From CAYLMM01 sp964384825 (lineage in GTDB: Bacteria; Krumholzibacteriota; Krumholzibacteriia; LZORAL124-64-63): 64,000 nt of DNA. A program made the translations under genes and the position numbers. Below are positions 1 to 8,470 of this stretch, piece by piece. The stretch lies in contig CAYLMM010000002.1 of NCBI GenBank assembly GCA_964384825.1, forward strand, positions 52,842 to 116,841, given 5' to 3'. Position 1 is the first letter of the stretch. The number at the start of each line of letters is the position of its first letter. The notes under the pieces are model-generated. The model saw nothing but the letters and a program-made list of their open reading frames with translations. It was not told the DNA's origin and did not search any database.

Positions 1-360
1 CACCGACCACGTCAGGCCGGCGGCGCGCAGTTCGCGCAGCAGGGCGTAGCCGGGATCTGAGATCGCCGGCATCCCCGCGTCGCTGACCACGGCCACCTTC
101 CCGCCCTCGCGCAGGCGCTCGATGATGCGCGGCACCGCCACGGCCTTGTTGTGCTCGTGGTAGCTCTCCAGCCGCGAACGGACCCCGAAACGCGCCAACA
201 GGCGGCCGGTGCGGCGGGTGTCCTCGGCGAACACGACGTCGGCGGCCGCCAGATGCGCCAGCCCCCGCGGCGACATGTCGTCCATGTTCCCGATCGGGGT
301 CGCCACGAACACGCAGCTTCCCTCGGGAAAATCGATGTCGGGCAGGAGCAGATCGTTCAT
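1..360 (-). CDS. rsmI: 16S rRNA (cytidine-1402 2'-O)-methyltransferase RsmI, N-terminal part
   Basis: RsmI methylates the 2'-O of C1402 in the decoding centre of 16S rRNA, using SAM. Only the first 120 codons lie in the window; the gene runs off its left edge. The translated start carries the family hallmarks: ATPIGNMDD near residue 20, AEDTRRTGRLL near 44, SYHEHNK near 66 and VSDAGMPAISDPG near 94. The ATG at 360 overlaps the nadE stop by four bases (ATGA), so the two are probably translationally coupled. Recognition is secure; the SAM-binding C-terminal part cannot be seen. Confidence 0.93.
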   Translation of the reverse strand, partial: MNDLLLPDIDFPEGSCVFVATPIGNMDDMSPRGLAHLAAADVVFAEDTRRTGRLLARFGVRSRLESYHEHNKAVAVPRIIERLREGGKVAVVSDAGMPAISDPGYALLRELRAAGLTWSV

Positions 361-1178
361 CCTTCGCTCCGCGGATCGGGAGAAGGCCGCCCCGGGAAGA
401 AGGCGGTCGGCGGCAGCGACCGCTTGAAGGCCATCGCGGCCACCCGCTTCCGCACCTTCTCGACAAGCGGAGGCGCAAAGCCCAGCGCCGCGAGCTGCCG
501 GTCGCCGAGCCGATCGTCGACCATGTGATGGAGCAGCCGGTCCGCCTCGGCGTACGTGAAGCCGAGCTCGTCCTCGTCGGTCTGCCCCTCCCAGAGGTCG
601 GCGCTCGGAGCTTTGGTCCGCACCGCCTCGGGCAACCCCAGGTGTTCGGCCAGCAGCCGCACCTCGGTCTTGTAGAGATTCCCCAGGGGATTCAGGGCGC
701 AGGCGTTGTCGCCGTAGACGGTGGTGTAGCCCAGCAGGTCCTCGGTCCGGTTCCCGGTGCCCAGGACCAGCGAGCCGTCGCGGGCCGAGATGTCGTAGAG
801 GATGATCATCCGGCAACGGGCCATGACGTTGCCCGGCCGGATGCGGCCCTCGACCCCCAGCTCGTCGATGAAGGCGTCGGCCATCGGGGTGATCTCGCGC
901 AGCTCGGCGTCGACGCCCAGCGCCGCGGCCACTTCCCGGGCATGGGCCAGGGAATCCGGATTGCTCGAACGGTAGGGCATGAACACGCCCCGGACCCGTT
1001 CGGGACCGAGGGCCTCGACAGCCAGCGCCGCCGAGACGGCGGAATCGATGCCGCCGGAAAGGCCGACCACCAGGCCGGCCGCGCCCGCTTCGGCGACCTT
1101 CCCGCGCAGGAATTCGCCGGTGATCCGAACCGCCTCCCCGGGCGCGAGGGCCCAGTCGGGCGTCGGGTTGTCGGTCAT
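357..1178 (-). CDS. nadE: NH3-dependent NAD+ synthetase
   Basis: Amidates nicotinic acid adenine dinucleotide to NAD+ with ATP, the last step of NAD biosynthesis, in the cytoplasm. The 273-residue length matches the short ammonia-dependent NadE type; no N-terminal glutaminase (CN hydrolase) domain is present. The ATP-pyrophosphatase P-loop SGGIDS is at residues 41-46, and GTGNRTEDLLGY plus a YGDNACALNPLGNLYKTEV segment follow near 160-190. The gene sits downstream of trkH and overlaps rsmI by four bases. A distinct glutaminase or free ammonia must supply nitrogen. Confidence 0.95.
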   Translation of the reverse strand: MTDNPTPDWALAPGEAVRITGEFLRGKVAEAGAAGLVVGLSGGIDSAVSAALAVEALGPERVRGVFMPYRSSNPDSLAHAREVAAALGVDAELREITPMADAFIDELGVEGRIRPGNVMARCRMIILYDISARDGSLVLGTGNRTEDLLGYTTVYGDNACALNPLGNLYKTEVRLLAEHLGLPEAVRTKAPSADLWEGQTDEDELGFTYAEADRLLHHMVDDRLGDRQLAALGFAPPLVEKVRKRVAAMAFKRSLPPTAFFPGRPSPDPRSEG

Positions 1179-1215
1179 GTCGTCATCCTCCTCGCCGCGG
1201 CGCGGAACGGACCGG

Positions 1216-2676
1216 TCAGGTCCGCCGCCAGATGCCGGGCATCAGCAGAACCAGGACGGTGTAGATCTCCAGGCGGCCGACCAGCATCAGCCAGACCAGC
1301 AGCCATTTCTCGAACGGCGCCAGGAAGGCGAAGTTGCACGAGGGACCGACCAGCCCCAGACCCGGGCCGATATTGCCCAGGGTGGCCGCGGTGGCCCCGA
1401 CCGCGGTGACAATATCGCGCCCGCAGAGCGTCAGCACCAGTATCCCGCCCACGAACACCATGATGAACAGCAGGAAGAACCCCAGCACGTTGGTCGCCAG
1501 GGTGGGCGAGACCGAGCGCTCGTTGAACCAGATCGTGTAGACGCCCCGGGGATGCAGCATCTTCTTCATCTCGACGTGGGCGTGCTTGAGCAGGATCTGG
1601 ACGCGGACCATCTTCACCCCGCCGCCGGTCGATCCGGCGCAGCCGCCCAGCATCATCAGCAGCAGCAGCAGGAAATGGGTCAGCGGCGGCCAGAGCATGT
1701 AGTCGGCGGAACCGTAGCCGGTGGTGGTGCAGATCGAGACGACCTGGAAGGCCGAGGCCCGCAGCGAATCGCCGAAGTCCGGAAAGACCGCGGCCGGCAG
1801 CAGGACGGCCATGATCAGCGCCGTCGCCGCAAGCAGCACCTTCAGGTAGAAGCGGAACTCGTCATCCTTCCAGTAGGATCCGACCCGGCCCTTCAGGGCC
1901 ATGTAGTGCAGGCTGAAGTTGGCGCCGGCCATGAACATGAAGAAGGTGATGATCCATTCCACCGCAGGCGATCCGAAGCCGCCCACGCTGGCGTCGCGGG
2001 TCGAGAATCCGCCGGTGGCCATGGTGGTCAGGGCGTGACAGACGGCGTCGAAGGAGCCCATGCCGCCCACCAGGACCAGCAGCAGGATCTCGGCCCCGGT
2101 GATCAGGACGTAGACCCCCCACAGCAGACGCGCCGTCTCGCGGATGCGCGGCGTGAGGCGGTCGGGAGACGGTCCGGGGGCTTCGGCCCGGAACAGCTGC
2201 ATGCCGCCGACCCCGAGCAGGGGCAGGATCGCCAGGGCCAGCACCACGATCCCCATCCCGCCGAGCCACTGGGTCAGCGAGCGCCAGAACAGCACGCCGT
2301 GATGCCCGGCGCCGATCTCCTCGATGGCGGTCATCACGGTCGAACCGGTGGTGGTGAAGCCGGAAACGGATTCGAAAACGGCGTCGGTGAACGCCGGGAT
2401 GGTGCCGGTCAGCATGAACGGCAGGGCCCCGAGCAGGCCGACGAAGAACCAGCCGAAGGTCACGATCGCGAAGCCCTCGCGGTTGCGCAGATCGTTCGCG
2501 CCGCGGCCCAGCAACATCAGCGCCCCGCCCGCGGCCGCGCCGATCGCCGCCGAGACCAGGAACCAGGGCCAGTCGCCCTCCCGGTAGTACAGGTCGAGCA
2601 GCGCCGGCAACAGCAGGAACGCCGACGCCACCATCAGCAGGAATCCGAGGACACGGCTGACACCGCGCAGGTTCAT
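1216..2676 (-). CDS. trkH: Trk-type K+ uptake protein, membrane subunit TrkH
   Basis: Integral-membrane K+ translocating subunit of the Trk system. The protein (486 aa) is strongly hydrophobic and contains the four degenerate selectivity-filter loops of the SKT family: TTTGSTV at 108-114, TMATGGFSTRD, CTTTGYGS, and ATLGNIGPG near the C-terminus. A longer reading frame opens at 2715, but that would overlap trkA. I chose ATG at 2676 (MNLRGVSRV), which lies four bases after the trkA stop and starts just ahead of the first membrane helix. It pairs with the cytosolic gating subunit encoded immediately upstream. Confidence 0.95.
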   Translation of the reverse strand: MNLRGVSRVLGFLLMVASAFLLLPALLDLYYREGDWPWFLVSAAIGAAAGGALMLLGRGANDLRNREGFAIVTFGWFFVGLLGALPFMLTGTIPAFTDAVFESVSGFTTTGSTVMTAIEEIGAGHHGVLFWRSLTQWLGGMGIVVLALAILPLLGVGGMQLFRAEAPGPSPDRLTPRIRETARLLWGVYVLITGAEILLLVLVGGMGSFDAVCHALTTMATGGFSTRDASVGGFGSPAVEWIITFFMFMAGANFSLHYMALKGRVGSYWKDDEFRFYLKVLLAATALIMAVLLPAAVFPDFGDSLRASAFQVVSICTTTGYGSADYMLWPPLTHFLLLLLMMLGGCAGSTGGGVKMVRVQILLKHAHVEMKKMLHPRGVYTIWFNERSVSPTLATNVLGFFLLFIMVFVGGILVLTLCGRDIVTAVGATAATLGNIGPGLGLVGPSCNFAFLAPFEKWLLVWLMLVGRLEIYTVLVLLMPGIWRRT

Positions 2677-2680
2677 CCCG

Positions 2681-4021
2681 TCACTCCACGGAGAAGAAGT
2701 TTTCGACCGCCGCAACGCCCGAGGGCAGGGCGAAGATGACCGCCTCGTCCCCCGCTTCCAGGACCGTGTCCCCGCCCGGGGTGATCACGCGGCCCCGCTT
2801 GATGATCGCGCCGATCACCGCGTCGCGCGGGAATTCGACCTCGGCCAGGGTGCGCCCGACGCAACGGCAGCCGGGATCCACCTGCACCTGCAGGATCTCC
2901 GATCCGCTGAAACCGACGCTGTGGGTGCTGATCACGCCGCCGCGCTTGACGAAGCGGGCGATGGCGTCGGCGGTCGCCAGCCGCGGCGAGACCGCGGCGT
3001 CGACCCCCAGGATCGGCAGCAGGGGCACGTAGTCCGACCGGTCCACCAGGCAGACCGTCTTGGCGGCGCCGTGATGATGGGCCAGCAGGCAGGCCATGAT
3101 GTTGTTCTCCTCGTCGCCCGCCACCGAGACGAAGCCGTCCATCTCCGAGACGCCCTCGCTCTGCAGCAGCTCGACGTCGGTCCCGTCGCCGTGCAGCACC
3201 AGCACGTGGTGCAGATTCTCGGCCGCGACCCGGCATTTCTCCTCGCTGCGGTCGATGAGCTTGACCTTCACCCCCATCGCGTCGAGATCGCGGGCCAGCC
3301 CCACGCCCATCGGGTTGGCCCCGACGATCATCACCCTGCCGAGCCTGTCGCCCGGCGCGTGGACATAGGACAGCGCCCGGTCCACGGCCACGCGCGGTCC
3401 GGCCAGGTAGATCCTGTCGCCGGGCTGGATCAGGGTGTCGCCGCGCGGGATCAGGGTCTGGTCGCCGCGCTGGACGGTGATCACCAGCGCCCATCGCGAC
3501 TCGACGTCCTTCTCGATGTCGGCCAGGGTGCGTCCGGCGATCAGGGCGTTCTGGTCGACCTTCGCCCCGACGACCCGCACCCGCCCGTCCGCGAATTCGT
3601 GCACGTCCGAGGCGGCGGTCTGCCAGAGGATGCGGGCGATCGAGCGGATCGCCTCGAGATCGGGATTGATGGCCAGGTTGATGCCGTCGAGACCGAGCAT
3701 CCCTTCGCGGTAGAAGGAATCGCTGCGGACCCGGGCCACCCGCACGCTCGCCCCCAGCCGCCGGGCGGTCAGGCAGGAGATGATGTTGGTCTCGTCGCTG
3801 TCGGTCACCGCGGCGAAGAGGCCGCAGTCGCCCATGCCGATCTCGTCGAGAACCGTCGGACTGACCCCGTCGCCGGCCACGGCCCGGCAATCGAGCTGCG
3901 AGAGGATCTTCTCCATGCGGTCGGTGTTGCGCTCGACCACGACGACGTCGTGCTCGCGCCTGCTGACGGCGCGGGCGAGGTCGAAACCGACGGCCCCGGC
4001 GCCGACGATGACGATCTTCAA
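2681..4021 (-). CDS. trkA: Trk system K+ transport regulatory NAD-binding protein TrkA
   Basis: Cytosolic regulator that binds NAD(H) or nucleotides and gates TrkH. At 446 aa it has the double layout of the family: Rossmann fold (GAGAVG at 7-12) plus RCK_C, then a second Rossmann fold (IVGANPMGVGLARDL near 235) plus RCK_C. The likely start is TTG at 4021 (first residues KIVIVGAGAVG); it overlaps the aldolase stop in the sequence TTGA. No ATG lies nearer. The reading frame is open further upstream but that region encodes the aldolase in another frame. It forms an operon with trkH. Confidence 0.94.
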   Translation of the reverse strand: MKIVIVGAGAVGFDLARAVSRREHDVVVVERNTDRMEKILSQLDCRAVAGDGVSPTVLDEIGMGDCGLFAAVTDSDETNIISCLTARRLGASVRVARVRSDSFYREGMLGLDGINLAINPDLEAIRSIARILWQTAASDVHEFADGRVRVVGAKVDQNALIAGRTLADIEKDVESRWALVITVQRGDQTLIPRGDTLIQPGDRIYLAGPRVAVDRALSYVHAPGDRLGRVMIVGANPMGVGLARDLDAMGVKVKLIDRSEEKCRVAAENLHHVLVLHGDGTDVELLQSEGVSEMDGFVSVAGDEENNIMACLLAHHHGAAKTVCLVDRSDYVPLLPILGVDAAVSPRLATADAIARFVKRGGVISTHSVGFSGSEILQVQVDPGCRCVGRTLAEVEFPRDAVIGAIIKRGRVITPGGDTVLEAGDEAVIFALPSGVAAVENFFSVE

Positions 4022-5049
4022 TGGGTTCTCCCCCCGAAGGCGTTCAGGGCCGCCAGAGCCCGGTCGATCTCCCCGGATCCCACCATCAGGTTGGTGACCA
4101 TCCTGACCCCGCCGGCGCCGAAGGGAACCGCCAGGACGCCGTTCGCGGCCAAGTGTTCCAGCAGGGCCGGCGCGGCGGCGGCGGGCCGGACCGAGAAGAT
4201 CACGATGTTCGTGTCGACAGGATGGTCGACCGACAGGGCCGGATTGTCCAGACCTTCGGCCAGGCGCCGGGCGTGGGCATGATCCTCGGCCATCCGATCG
4301 AGATTGTGATCGAGAGCGTAAATGCATGCGGCGGCGAGAATTCCGGCCTGCCGCATGCCGCCGCCGAAGATCTTGCGCACCCGCCGGGCGCGCTCGATGA
4401 CCTCGCGGTCGCCGGCCAGCGCCGACCCGACCGGCGCTCCGAGCCCCTTGGAGAAGCAGACCGAGACCGTGTCCGCCGGCGCGGCCAATTCGGCCAGAGG
4501 CAATCCCGAGGCCACATGGGCGTTCCAGAGCCGGGCCCCGTCCAGGTGGACGCTCAGGCCGCGGTCGCGGGCCTTCCCGGCGACATCGGCCACCGCGGCC
4601 TGGGGCAGGATGCGCCCTCCGGCCCGGTTATGCGTGTTCTCGAGGCAGAGCAGACGCGGCGGGGCGCTGTGGATGTCGTCGGGGTTCAGGGCCGCCGCCA
4701 GGCCCGGCCAGGAAGGCATCCCTCCGTCGCCCTCGACCCGCGTCACGAGCAGGCCCGAAAGGATCGCCGGCCCGCCGGCCTCGTAATGGTAGACGTGGGC
4801 GTCGCTCTCGCAGATCAGCTGGTCGCCGGGAACGGTCAGCACGCGCAGGGCGATCTGGTTGGCCATCGTGCCGCTCGGGACGAAGAGGGCCGCCTCCTTG
4901 CCCAGCATGCCGGCCACGCGCTCCTGCAGCCTGTTGATCGTAGGATCGTCGCCGAAGACGTCGTCGCCGACCTCGGCCTCGGCCAGCGCCCGCCGCATGC
5001 CGGCGTCGGGCTCGGTGATGGTGTCGCTTCTCAGATCGATGGGGCGCAT
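4018..5049 (-). CDS. ltaE: Low-specificity L-threonine aldolase (PLP enzyme)
   Basis: Cleaves L-threonine or allo-threonine to glycine and acetaldehyde. The N-terminus MRPIDLRSDTITEPD and the segments VGDDVFGDDP (27-36), FVPSGTMANQ (56-65), HLDGARLWNA (168-177) and the PLP lysine K201 in CFSKGLGAPVGS are typical of the fold-type I aldolase family. Length 343 aa is normal. ATG 5049 is preferred over an upstream start at 5079 because a GAGAGGATC Shine-Dalgarno precedes it. Its glycine product has no obvious link to the trk genes that it overlaps downstream. Confidence 0.93.
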   Translation of the reverse strand: MRPIDLRSDTITEPDAGMRRALAEAEVGDDVFGDDPTINRLQERVAGMLGKEAALFVPSGTMANQIALRVLTVPGDQLICESDAHVYHYEAGGPAILSGLLVTRVEGDGGMPSWPGLAAALNPDDIHSAPPRLLCLENTHNRAGGRILPQAAVADVAGKARDRGLSVHLDGARLWNAHVASGLPLAELAAPADTVSVCFSKGLGAPVGSALAGDREVIERARRVRKIFGGGMRQAGILAAACIYALDHNLDRMAEDHAHARRLAEGLDNPALSVDHPVDTNIVIFSVRPAAAAPALLEHLAANGVLAVPFGAGGVRMVTNLMVGSGEIDRALAALNAFGGRTH

Positions 5050-5154
5050 CGGGATGATCCTCTCGGGGTGACAGAGCACCGGCCCCTCCCTGGCAACGAG
5101 GGAAAGGCCGGTAGGGATCGCATTTCCGGACGGGCGGGCACGTGAAACCCGGGG

Positions 5155-5436
5155 TCAGGACGACAGGGCGACCCTGTCCTTCAACATCTTCGACACCTTG
5201 AAAACCGGAACCCGGCGTGCGGGAACGGGCACCGTGTCGCCGGTTCGGGGGTTGCGGGCCATGCGGGCCTTGCGCTCCTTCACCTTGAAGGTGCCGAATC
5301 CCCGGATCTCCAGATGCCTGCCGTCCGCGAGCAGATCGCCGACCTTCTGCAGGAACAGATCGACGGTCTCTCCGACTTCCTTCTTCGTCAGACCCGTGCG
5401 TTGTGCCACATCTTCGACGATATCTGCCTTGGTCAT
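5155..5436 (-). CDS. HU/IHF family DNA-binding protein
   Basis: Small (93 aa) nucleoid-associated protein. It shows the complete HU/IHF fold: helices MTKADIVEDVAQRTGLTKKE, the GFGTFKVKERKAR beta segment, and the arm signature RNPRTGDTVPVPARRVPVFK (near 58-77), where Pro at the arm tip intercalates DNA. The ATG at 5436 is preceded by a strong AGGGAGGGAAGAG ribosome site; a longer start at 5463 is less likely. Whether it acts as HU (non-specific) or IHF (site-specific) cannot be decided from one subunit. It is probably a single-gene transcript with its own promoter. Confidence 0.93.
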   Translation of the reverse strand: MTKADIVEDVAQRTGLTKKEVGETVDLFLQKVGDLLADGRHLEIRGFGTFKVKERKARMARNPRTGDTVPVPARRVPVFKVSKMLKDRVALSS

Positions 5437-5488
5437 CTCTTCCCTCCCTGTGGTCATCGCCACTCCAGTCCGTCGGCAACGGCCCCAT

Positions 5489-5515
5489 ATTCTAGGATAA
5501 CTGCATGTCCGTCAA
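5489..5515 (-). promoter_or_regulatory. Putative sigma-70 promoter for the HU/IHF gene
   Basis: On the minus strand TTGACG (5515-5510) and TAGAAT (5494-5489) are each one mismatch from consensus, with a 15-base spacer that is slightly short. The -10 lies about 50 bases upstream of the HU start in a local AT-rich patch. No transcription data; assignment rests on sequence alone. Confidence 0.4.
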
Positions 5516-5830
5516 GGAGATTATGGATTCTCCGACCTCCCGGCCGGGCCGGGTGTTGCATTCTACAATCCTTGGGAACTCGCCACGAGGCAGGACGAGG
5601 CGTTTCGATCCCCGATCGGGAACCGGAAGGAACCCCGAGGAATGTCCGATCCGGAATCAGGCGGCCGCAAATCCAATCAGGACTTCGCGATAAGGGTTTG
5701 GCCCCCGTCCCGGGCGGTTCATGGCACCGCCATTGCTGTTGATGCCGCGGAGGTCGCCGGTGGGGGGACCCGGACACGTCGCGGCATCGTCGATGGCGCG
5801 CATGATGGAGCATTTCAAGGAGGAGCACCC
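5516..5830. other. Intergenic region with no recognised gene
   Basis: Divergent spacer between the HU gene and the FN3 lipoprotein. Short open frames occur in it but lack convincing ribosome sites or recognisable protein content. A CCCGATCGGG palindrome lies near 5614-5623. The last bases (AAGGAGGA before GTG 5831) are the ribosome site of the lipoprotein gene. No convincing promoter for that gene was found. Confidence 0.5.
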
Positions 5831-6241
5831 GTGACTGCCAAGAAGATGACCGCGATCCTGTTGGCCCTGCTGGCCTGCGGACTCGTACTGACCGGCTGCA
5901 GCGACGACTCCGAATCGCCCCTGGCCGTCGACACCGCGCCGCCCGCTGTTCCGACCGGCCTGACCGCCAGCGAGTATTCCCGCGGGGTCACGGTGCGCTG
6001 GGAGCCCAACACCATGGACGCCGACTTCCTCGGCTTCAAGGTCTACATGACCTGCGGCGCCAATACCGTGTCCCTGGTCGCCGATCCCCAGCCGAACAAC
6101 TGGTTCGTCCACTCCGATCCGGTCGCCGGCTACATGAACACGTTCCTGGTCACCTCGGTGGATTATTCGGGCAACGAGAGCGCGCCGGCGCGGCTCGACT
6201 TCTACGTCGACGCCGACCGCGAGTTCACCGTCGATTATTAG
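5831..6241 (+). CDS. Small exported lipoprotein with a fibronectin type III domain
   Basis: GTG at 5831 follows AAGGAGGAGCACCC, a very strong ribosome site. The 136-residue product has a basic N-terminus, a hydrophobic segment and a lipobox LVLTGC followed by SDDSE, so it should be processed by signal peptidase II and lipid-anchored. Residues from about 35 to the end form one FN3-like fold (APPAVPTGLTASEYSRGVTV, WEPN, FKVY, VTSVDYSGNES). Nothing catalytic is visible. It resembles orphan FN3 lipoproteins that serve as surface or periplasmic adhesion modules. No conserved neighbour gives its role. Confidence 0.75.
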   Translation: MTAKKMTAILLALLACGLVLTGCSDDSESPLAVDTAPPAVPTGLTASEYSRGVTVRWEPNTMDADFLGFKVYMTCGANTVSLVADPQPNNWFVHSDPVAGYMNTFLVTSVDYSGNESAPARLDFYVDADREFTVDY

Positions 6242-6288
6242 GCGCAGGTGCGCCAGGCCGCGGCCCATACCGGGATCGCGGCGCACGG

Positions 6289-6320
6289 GACGAGGCCCCC
6301 GCGGCGGCGGGGGCTTCGTC
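6289..6320. terminator. Bidirectional stem-loop between convergent genes
   Basis: Fourteen-base arms at 6289-6302 and 6307-6320 pair fully (one G-U wobble in the plus-strand RNA) around a GGCG loop. It lies between the convergent lipoprotein and site-2 protease genes. There is no U-run on either side, so it may end transcription weakly or stabilise 3' ends. Confidence 0.5.
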
Positions 6321-6343
6321 GCGTCCGGCACCGGGGCGCCGAT

Positions 6344-7015
6344 TCAGGTCAGGAGATGCAGAACACCGTTGGCCAGGGAGAGATAGAGCCCCGCGACGAT
6401 CCCGATGGCCCGCCCCAGGACCCCGCCCAGCCCCGACCACAGCAAGGCCAACAGGATCAGGAAGCCGAAGGGCCTTAGTCGCGCGTACTGGGCGGCCGCC
6501 TCGCCGCGCAGCATCGAGAACAGGACCCAGCTGCCGTCCAGCGGCGGGATGGGGATCAGGTTGAACAGCGCCAGCAGGACGTTCAGCTGGATGCCGGTGA
6601 TCAGCAGCAGATGGAGGAACTCGAGCAGGGGGCCGCCCTGTCCTCCCGAGATCAGGCGGGAATACTCGCCGGCGGCGACGATTCCCAGCAGGATCGAACA
6701 GGCGGCCGCGAGCAGCAGATTGCTGGCCGGCCCCGCCACCGCGACCAGGGCCTGGTCCTGGACCGGGCGACGGAAGTTGCGGGCGTTCACGGGCACCGGC
6801 TTGGCCCAGCCGAAGAGCAGTCGGCCCGGCATGATCGCCATGACCAGCGGGATGATGATCGTTCCCATCAGATCGATGTGCGGCAGGGGGTTGAGCGTCA
6901 GCCGCCCCATCCGGTGCGCGGTGTCGTCGCCCAGCCGGCGGGCGGCCAGTCCGTGGGCGCATTCGTGGATGATGACCGAGAACAGCAGCACGACGGCCAT
7001 GACGGGGATCTGCAT
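6344..7015 (-). CDS. Site-2 protease family (M50) zinc metalloprotease
   Basis: Short intramembrane protease-type protein (223 aa) with about five to six membrane segments. The zinc site HECAH is at residues 17-21, within the first membrane segment, and the second motif NLIPIPPLDGS is near 147-157; the Asp supplies the third ligand. There is no PDZ domain, so it is not RseP but belongs to the compact M50 group whose substrates are mostly unknown. Start ATG 7015 follows the glycosyltransferase stop by one base, with GGAAGG as ribosome site, so the two genes are probably co-transcribed. Confidence 0.88.
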   Translation of the reverse strand: MQIPVMAVVLLFSVIIHECAHGLAARRLGDDTAHRMGRLTLNPLPHIDLMGTIIIPLVMAIMPGRLLFGWAKPVPVNARNFRRPVQDQALVAVAGPASNLLLAAACSILLGIVAAGEYSRLISGGQGGPLLEFLHLLLITGIQLNVLLALFNLIPIPPLDGSWVLFSMLRGEAAAQYARLRPFGFLILLALLWSGLGGVLGRAIGIVAGLYLSLANGVLHLLT

Positions 7016-7016
7016 C

Positions 7017-8174
7017 TCATTCCTTCCCGGCGGCGGGCCCGGCGGCCCCCGCGGAGTCCCGGCGAACCGGCTCCAGGCCGCTCCAGCCCGCCCAGACATC
7101 GTCGGTCGACAGCTTGGCGAGGTCGCCCCCCTCGCCGCGGAGGCAGGACATGGCCGGGTTCCCGGGCAGCCAGAGGCCGGGATCGGTCGGCCCGAACAGG
7201 GCCAATGTAGGCACGCCCACCGCGCCGGCAACATGCATCAGGCCGGTGTCGTTGCAGAGGAAACGCTCGGCGGCCTCGAGCAGGGCCACGCAGGTGCCCA
7301 CAGTCAGGGGCGGAGCCAAAGTCACTCCCGGCGGCGTCCGGCCGCCTGCGGCGTCGCGCAGCGCCGTCTCGAAATCGGCCACGACCGCGCCGTCGGCCGG
7401 CCCGTGCAGGATCAGCACGCGCGCGCCCCGGGCCGCGGCCCTGGCCGCGACGGCCGCGAACCGCCCGGCGGGCCAGAGATTGGCGACCTTGCCGGCGCCC
7501 GGATGCAGGATCCACAGCGGCCCCTCGCCCGGAATCCCGGCCAGGACCCCGGCCGCGGCCCGGCGATCCCCGGGCGAGGCCGAGACCTCGGTGAAACGTT
7601 CGGCCGGAACGATCCCGATCGCCTCGAGCGGCAGCAGGCAATGATCGACTGCGTGGCGGTCGACCGCCGGAGCCGACGGCATCTCCAGCGAGAAGGCGTG
7701 CCGGCTGATGTCGTAGCCGAAGGAACGGCTTTCGCCCCCGATGATCATCGCGGCCCCCGAGGCCGCGGCCAGGGCGGCGCTGGTGACCGAGAACGAGACG
7801 CTGTTGAGCACGAAGGCCAGGTCGGGCCGGAAGGCGCGCAGCCGCCGCAGGAAGTCCATCAGTCCCCGCGGCGTGCGGCAGGCGGCCTTGTCGAACAGGA
7901 AGATGCTGTCGAGATGCGGATTGTTCCGCACGACGCCCTGGTTGACCGGCGCGCAGACCAGCGCGATGCGGGCCTTCGGAAAAGCCTCGCGGATGGCACG
8001 CAGCGTCGGCGTAGCGCAGACCATGTCCCCCATCTGATTATGCTGGCGCACGATCAGGATGCGTTGCGGATCGCGATCGCGCACCTGGTCGATCGTCAGC
8101 TTCTCGCGCCGCCAGAGACGGGCCACGAGGCCCGACGCCCCCCTTTTGACACCTTTTCGGAACGAACCCGACAT
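7017..8174 (-). CDS. Glycosyltransferase family 9 (heptosyltransferase-like)
   Basis: Predicted ADP-heptose:LPS heptosyltransferase-type enzyme acting on the cytoplasmic face of the inner membrane in LPS core assembly. The protein (385 aa) starts its first Rossmann domain with ILIVRQHNQMGDMV (39-52) and carries the nucleotide-sugar segment FLCNDTGLMHVAGAVGVPT followed by LFGPTDPGLW near 300-330, both typical of GT9. ATG 8174 has AGGAGGG seven bases upstream; an alternative ATG at 8192 lacks this. The donor and acceptor sugars cannot be told from sequence. Confidence 0.88.
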   Translation of the reverse strand: MSGSFRKGVKRGASGLVARLWRREKLTIDQVRDRDPQRILIVRQHNQMGDMVCATPTLRAIREAFPKARIALVCAPVNQGVVRNNPHLDSIFLFDKAACRTPRGLMDFLRRLRAFRPDLAFVLNSVSFSVTSAALAAASGAAMIIGGESRSFGYDISRHAFSLEMPSAPAVDRHAVDHCLLPLEAIGIVPAERFTEVSASPGDRRAAAGVLAGIPGEGPLWILHPGAGKVANLWPAGRFAAVAARAAARGARVLILHGPADGAVVADFETALRDAAGGRTPPGVTLAPPLTVGTCVALLEAAERFLCNDTGLMHVAGAVGVPTLALFGPTDPGLWLPGNPAMSCLRGEGGDLAKLSTDDVWAGWSGLEPVRRDSAGAAGPAAGKE

Positions 8175-8230
8175 CGAGCGCCCTCCTGGCACCTCCGTTG
8201 CAAACCATTGCCGCAGTGGAGGTTCAAACC

Positions 8231-8470
8231 ATGCGGTTCATGCAGAATGCGATTCTGGTCGTGAGTTTCCTGGCCTTCGCGGCCATGCTCAACTACGAAA
8301 CCGTGGCGAAATCGCCCCAGATCTTCGGTTCTCCGTTGCCCGGGTGGGTCCAGGCCCGCCTTATCGACCGCCAGGTATCGTTTCGCCACGCCACGCGGAT
8401 CGTGATCGTCGATCGTCTGCTCCACGAGACCGAGGAGGCGGTGGCCTTCTATCGCCGCCTCGTGTCCTGA
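8231..8470 (+). CDS. Small single-pass membrane protein of unknown function
   Basis: A 79-residue reading frame starting at ATG 8231 behind GTGGAGGTTCAAACC. Residues 5-22 (QNAILVVSFLAFAAMLNY) form one membrane segment or uncleaved signal anchor; the remainder is soluble with a basic, amphipathic C-terminal half (DRLLHETEEAVAFYRRLVS). I do not recognise a family. It is divergent from the GT9 gene, and its 3' end overlaps the convergent rsgA by 22 bases. The good ribosome site and clear membrane segment argue it is real. Confidence 0.55.
   Translation: MRFMQNAILVVSFLAFAAMLNYETVAKSPQIFGSPLPGWVQARLIDRQVSFRHATRIVIVDRLLHETEEAVAFYRRLVS

Noticed and set aside
5516..5830. Short open frames in the HU-lipoprotein spacer as genes
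   Set aside because: No ribosome site, no membrane segment or motif, and poor codon pattern compared with neighbouring genes.
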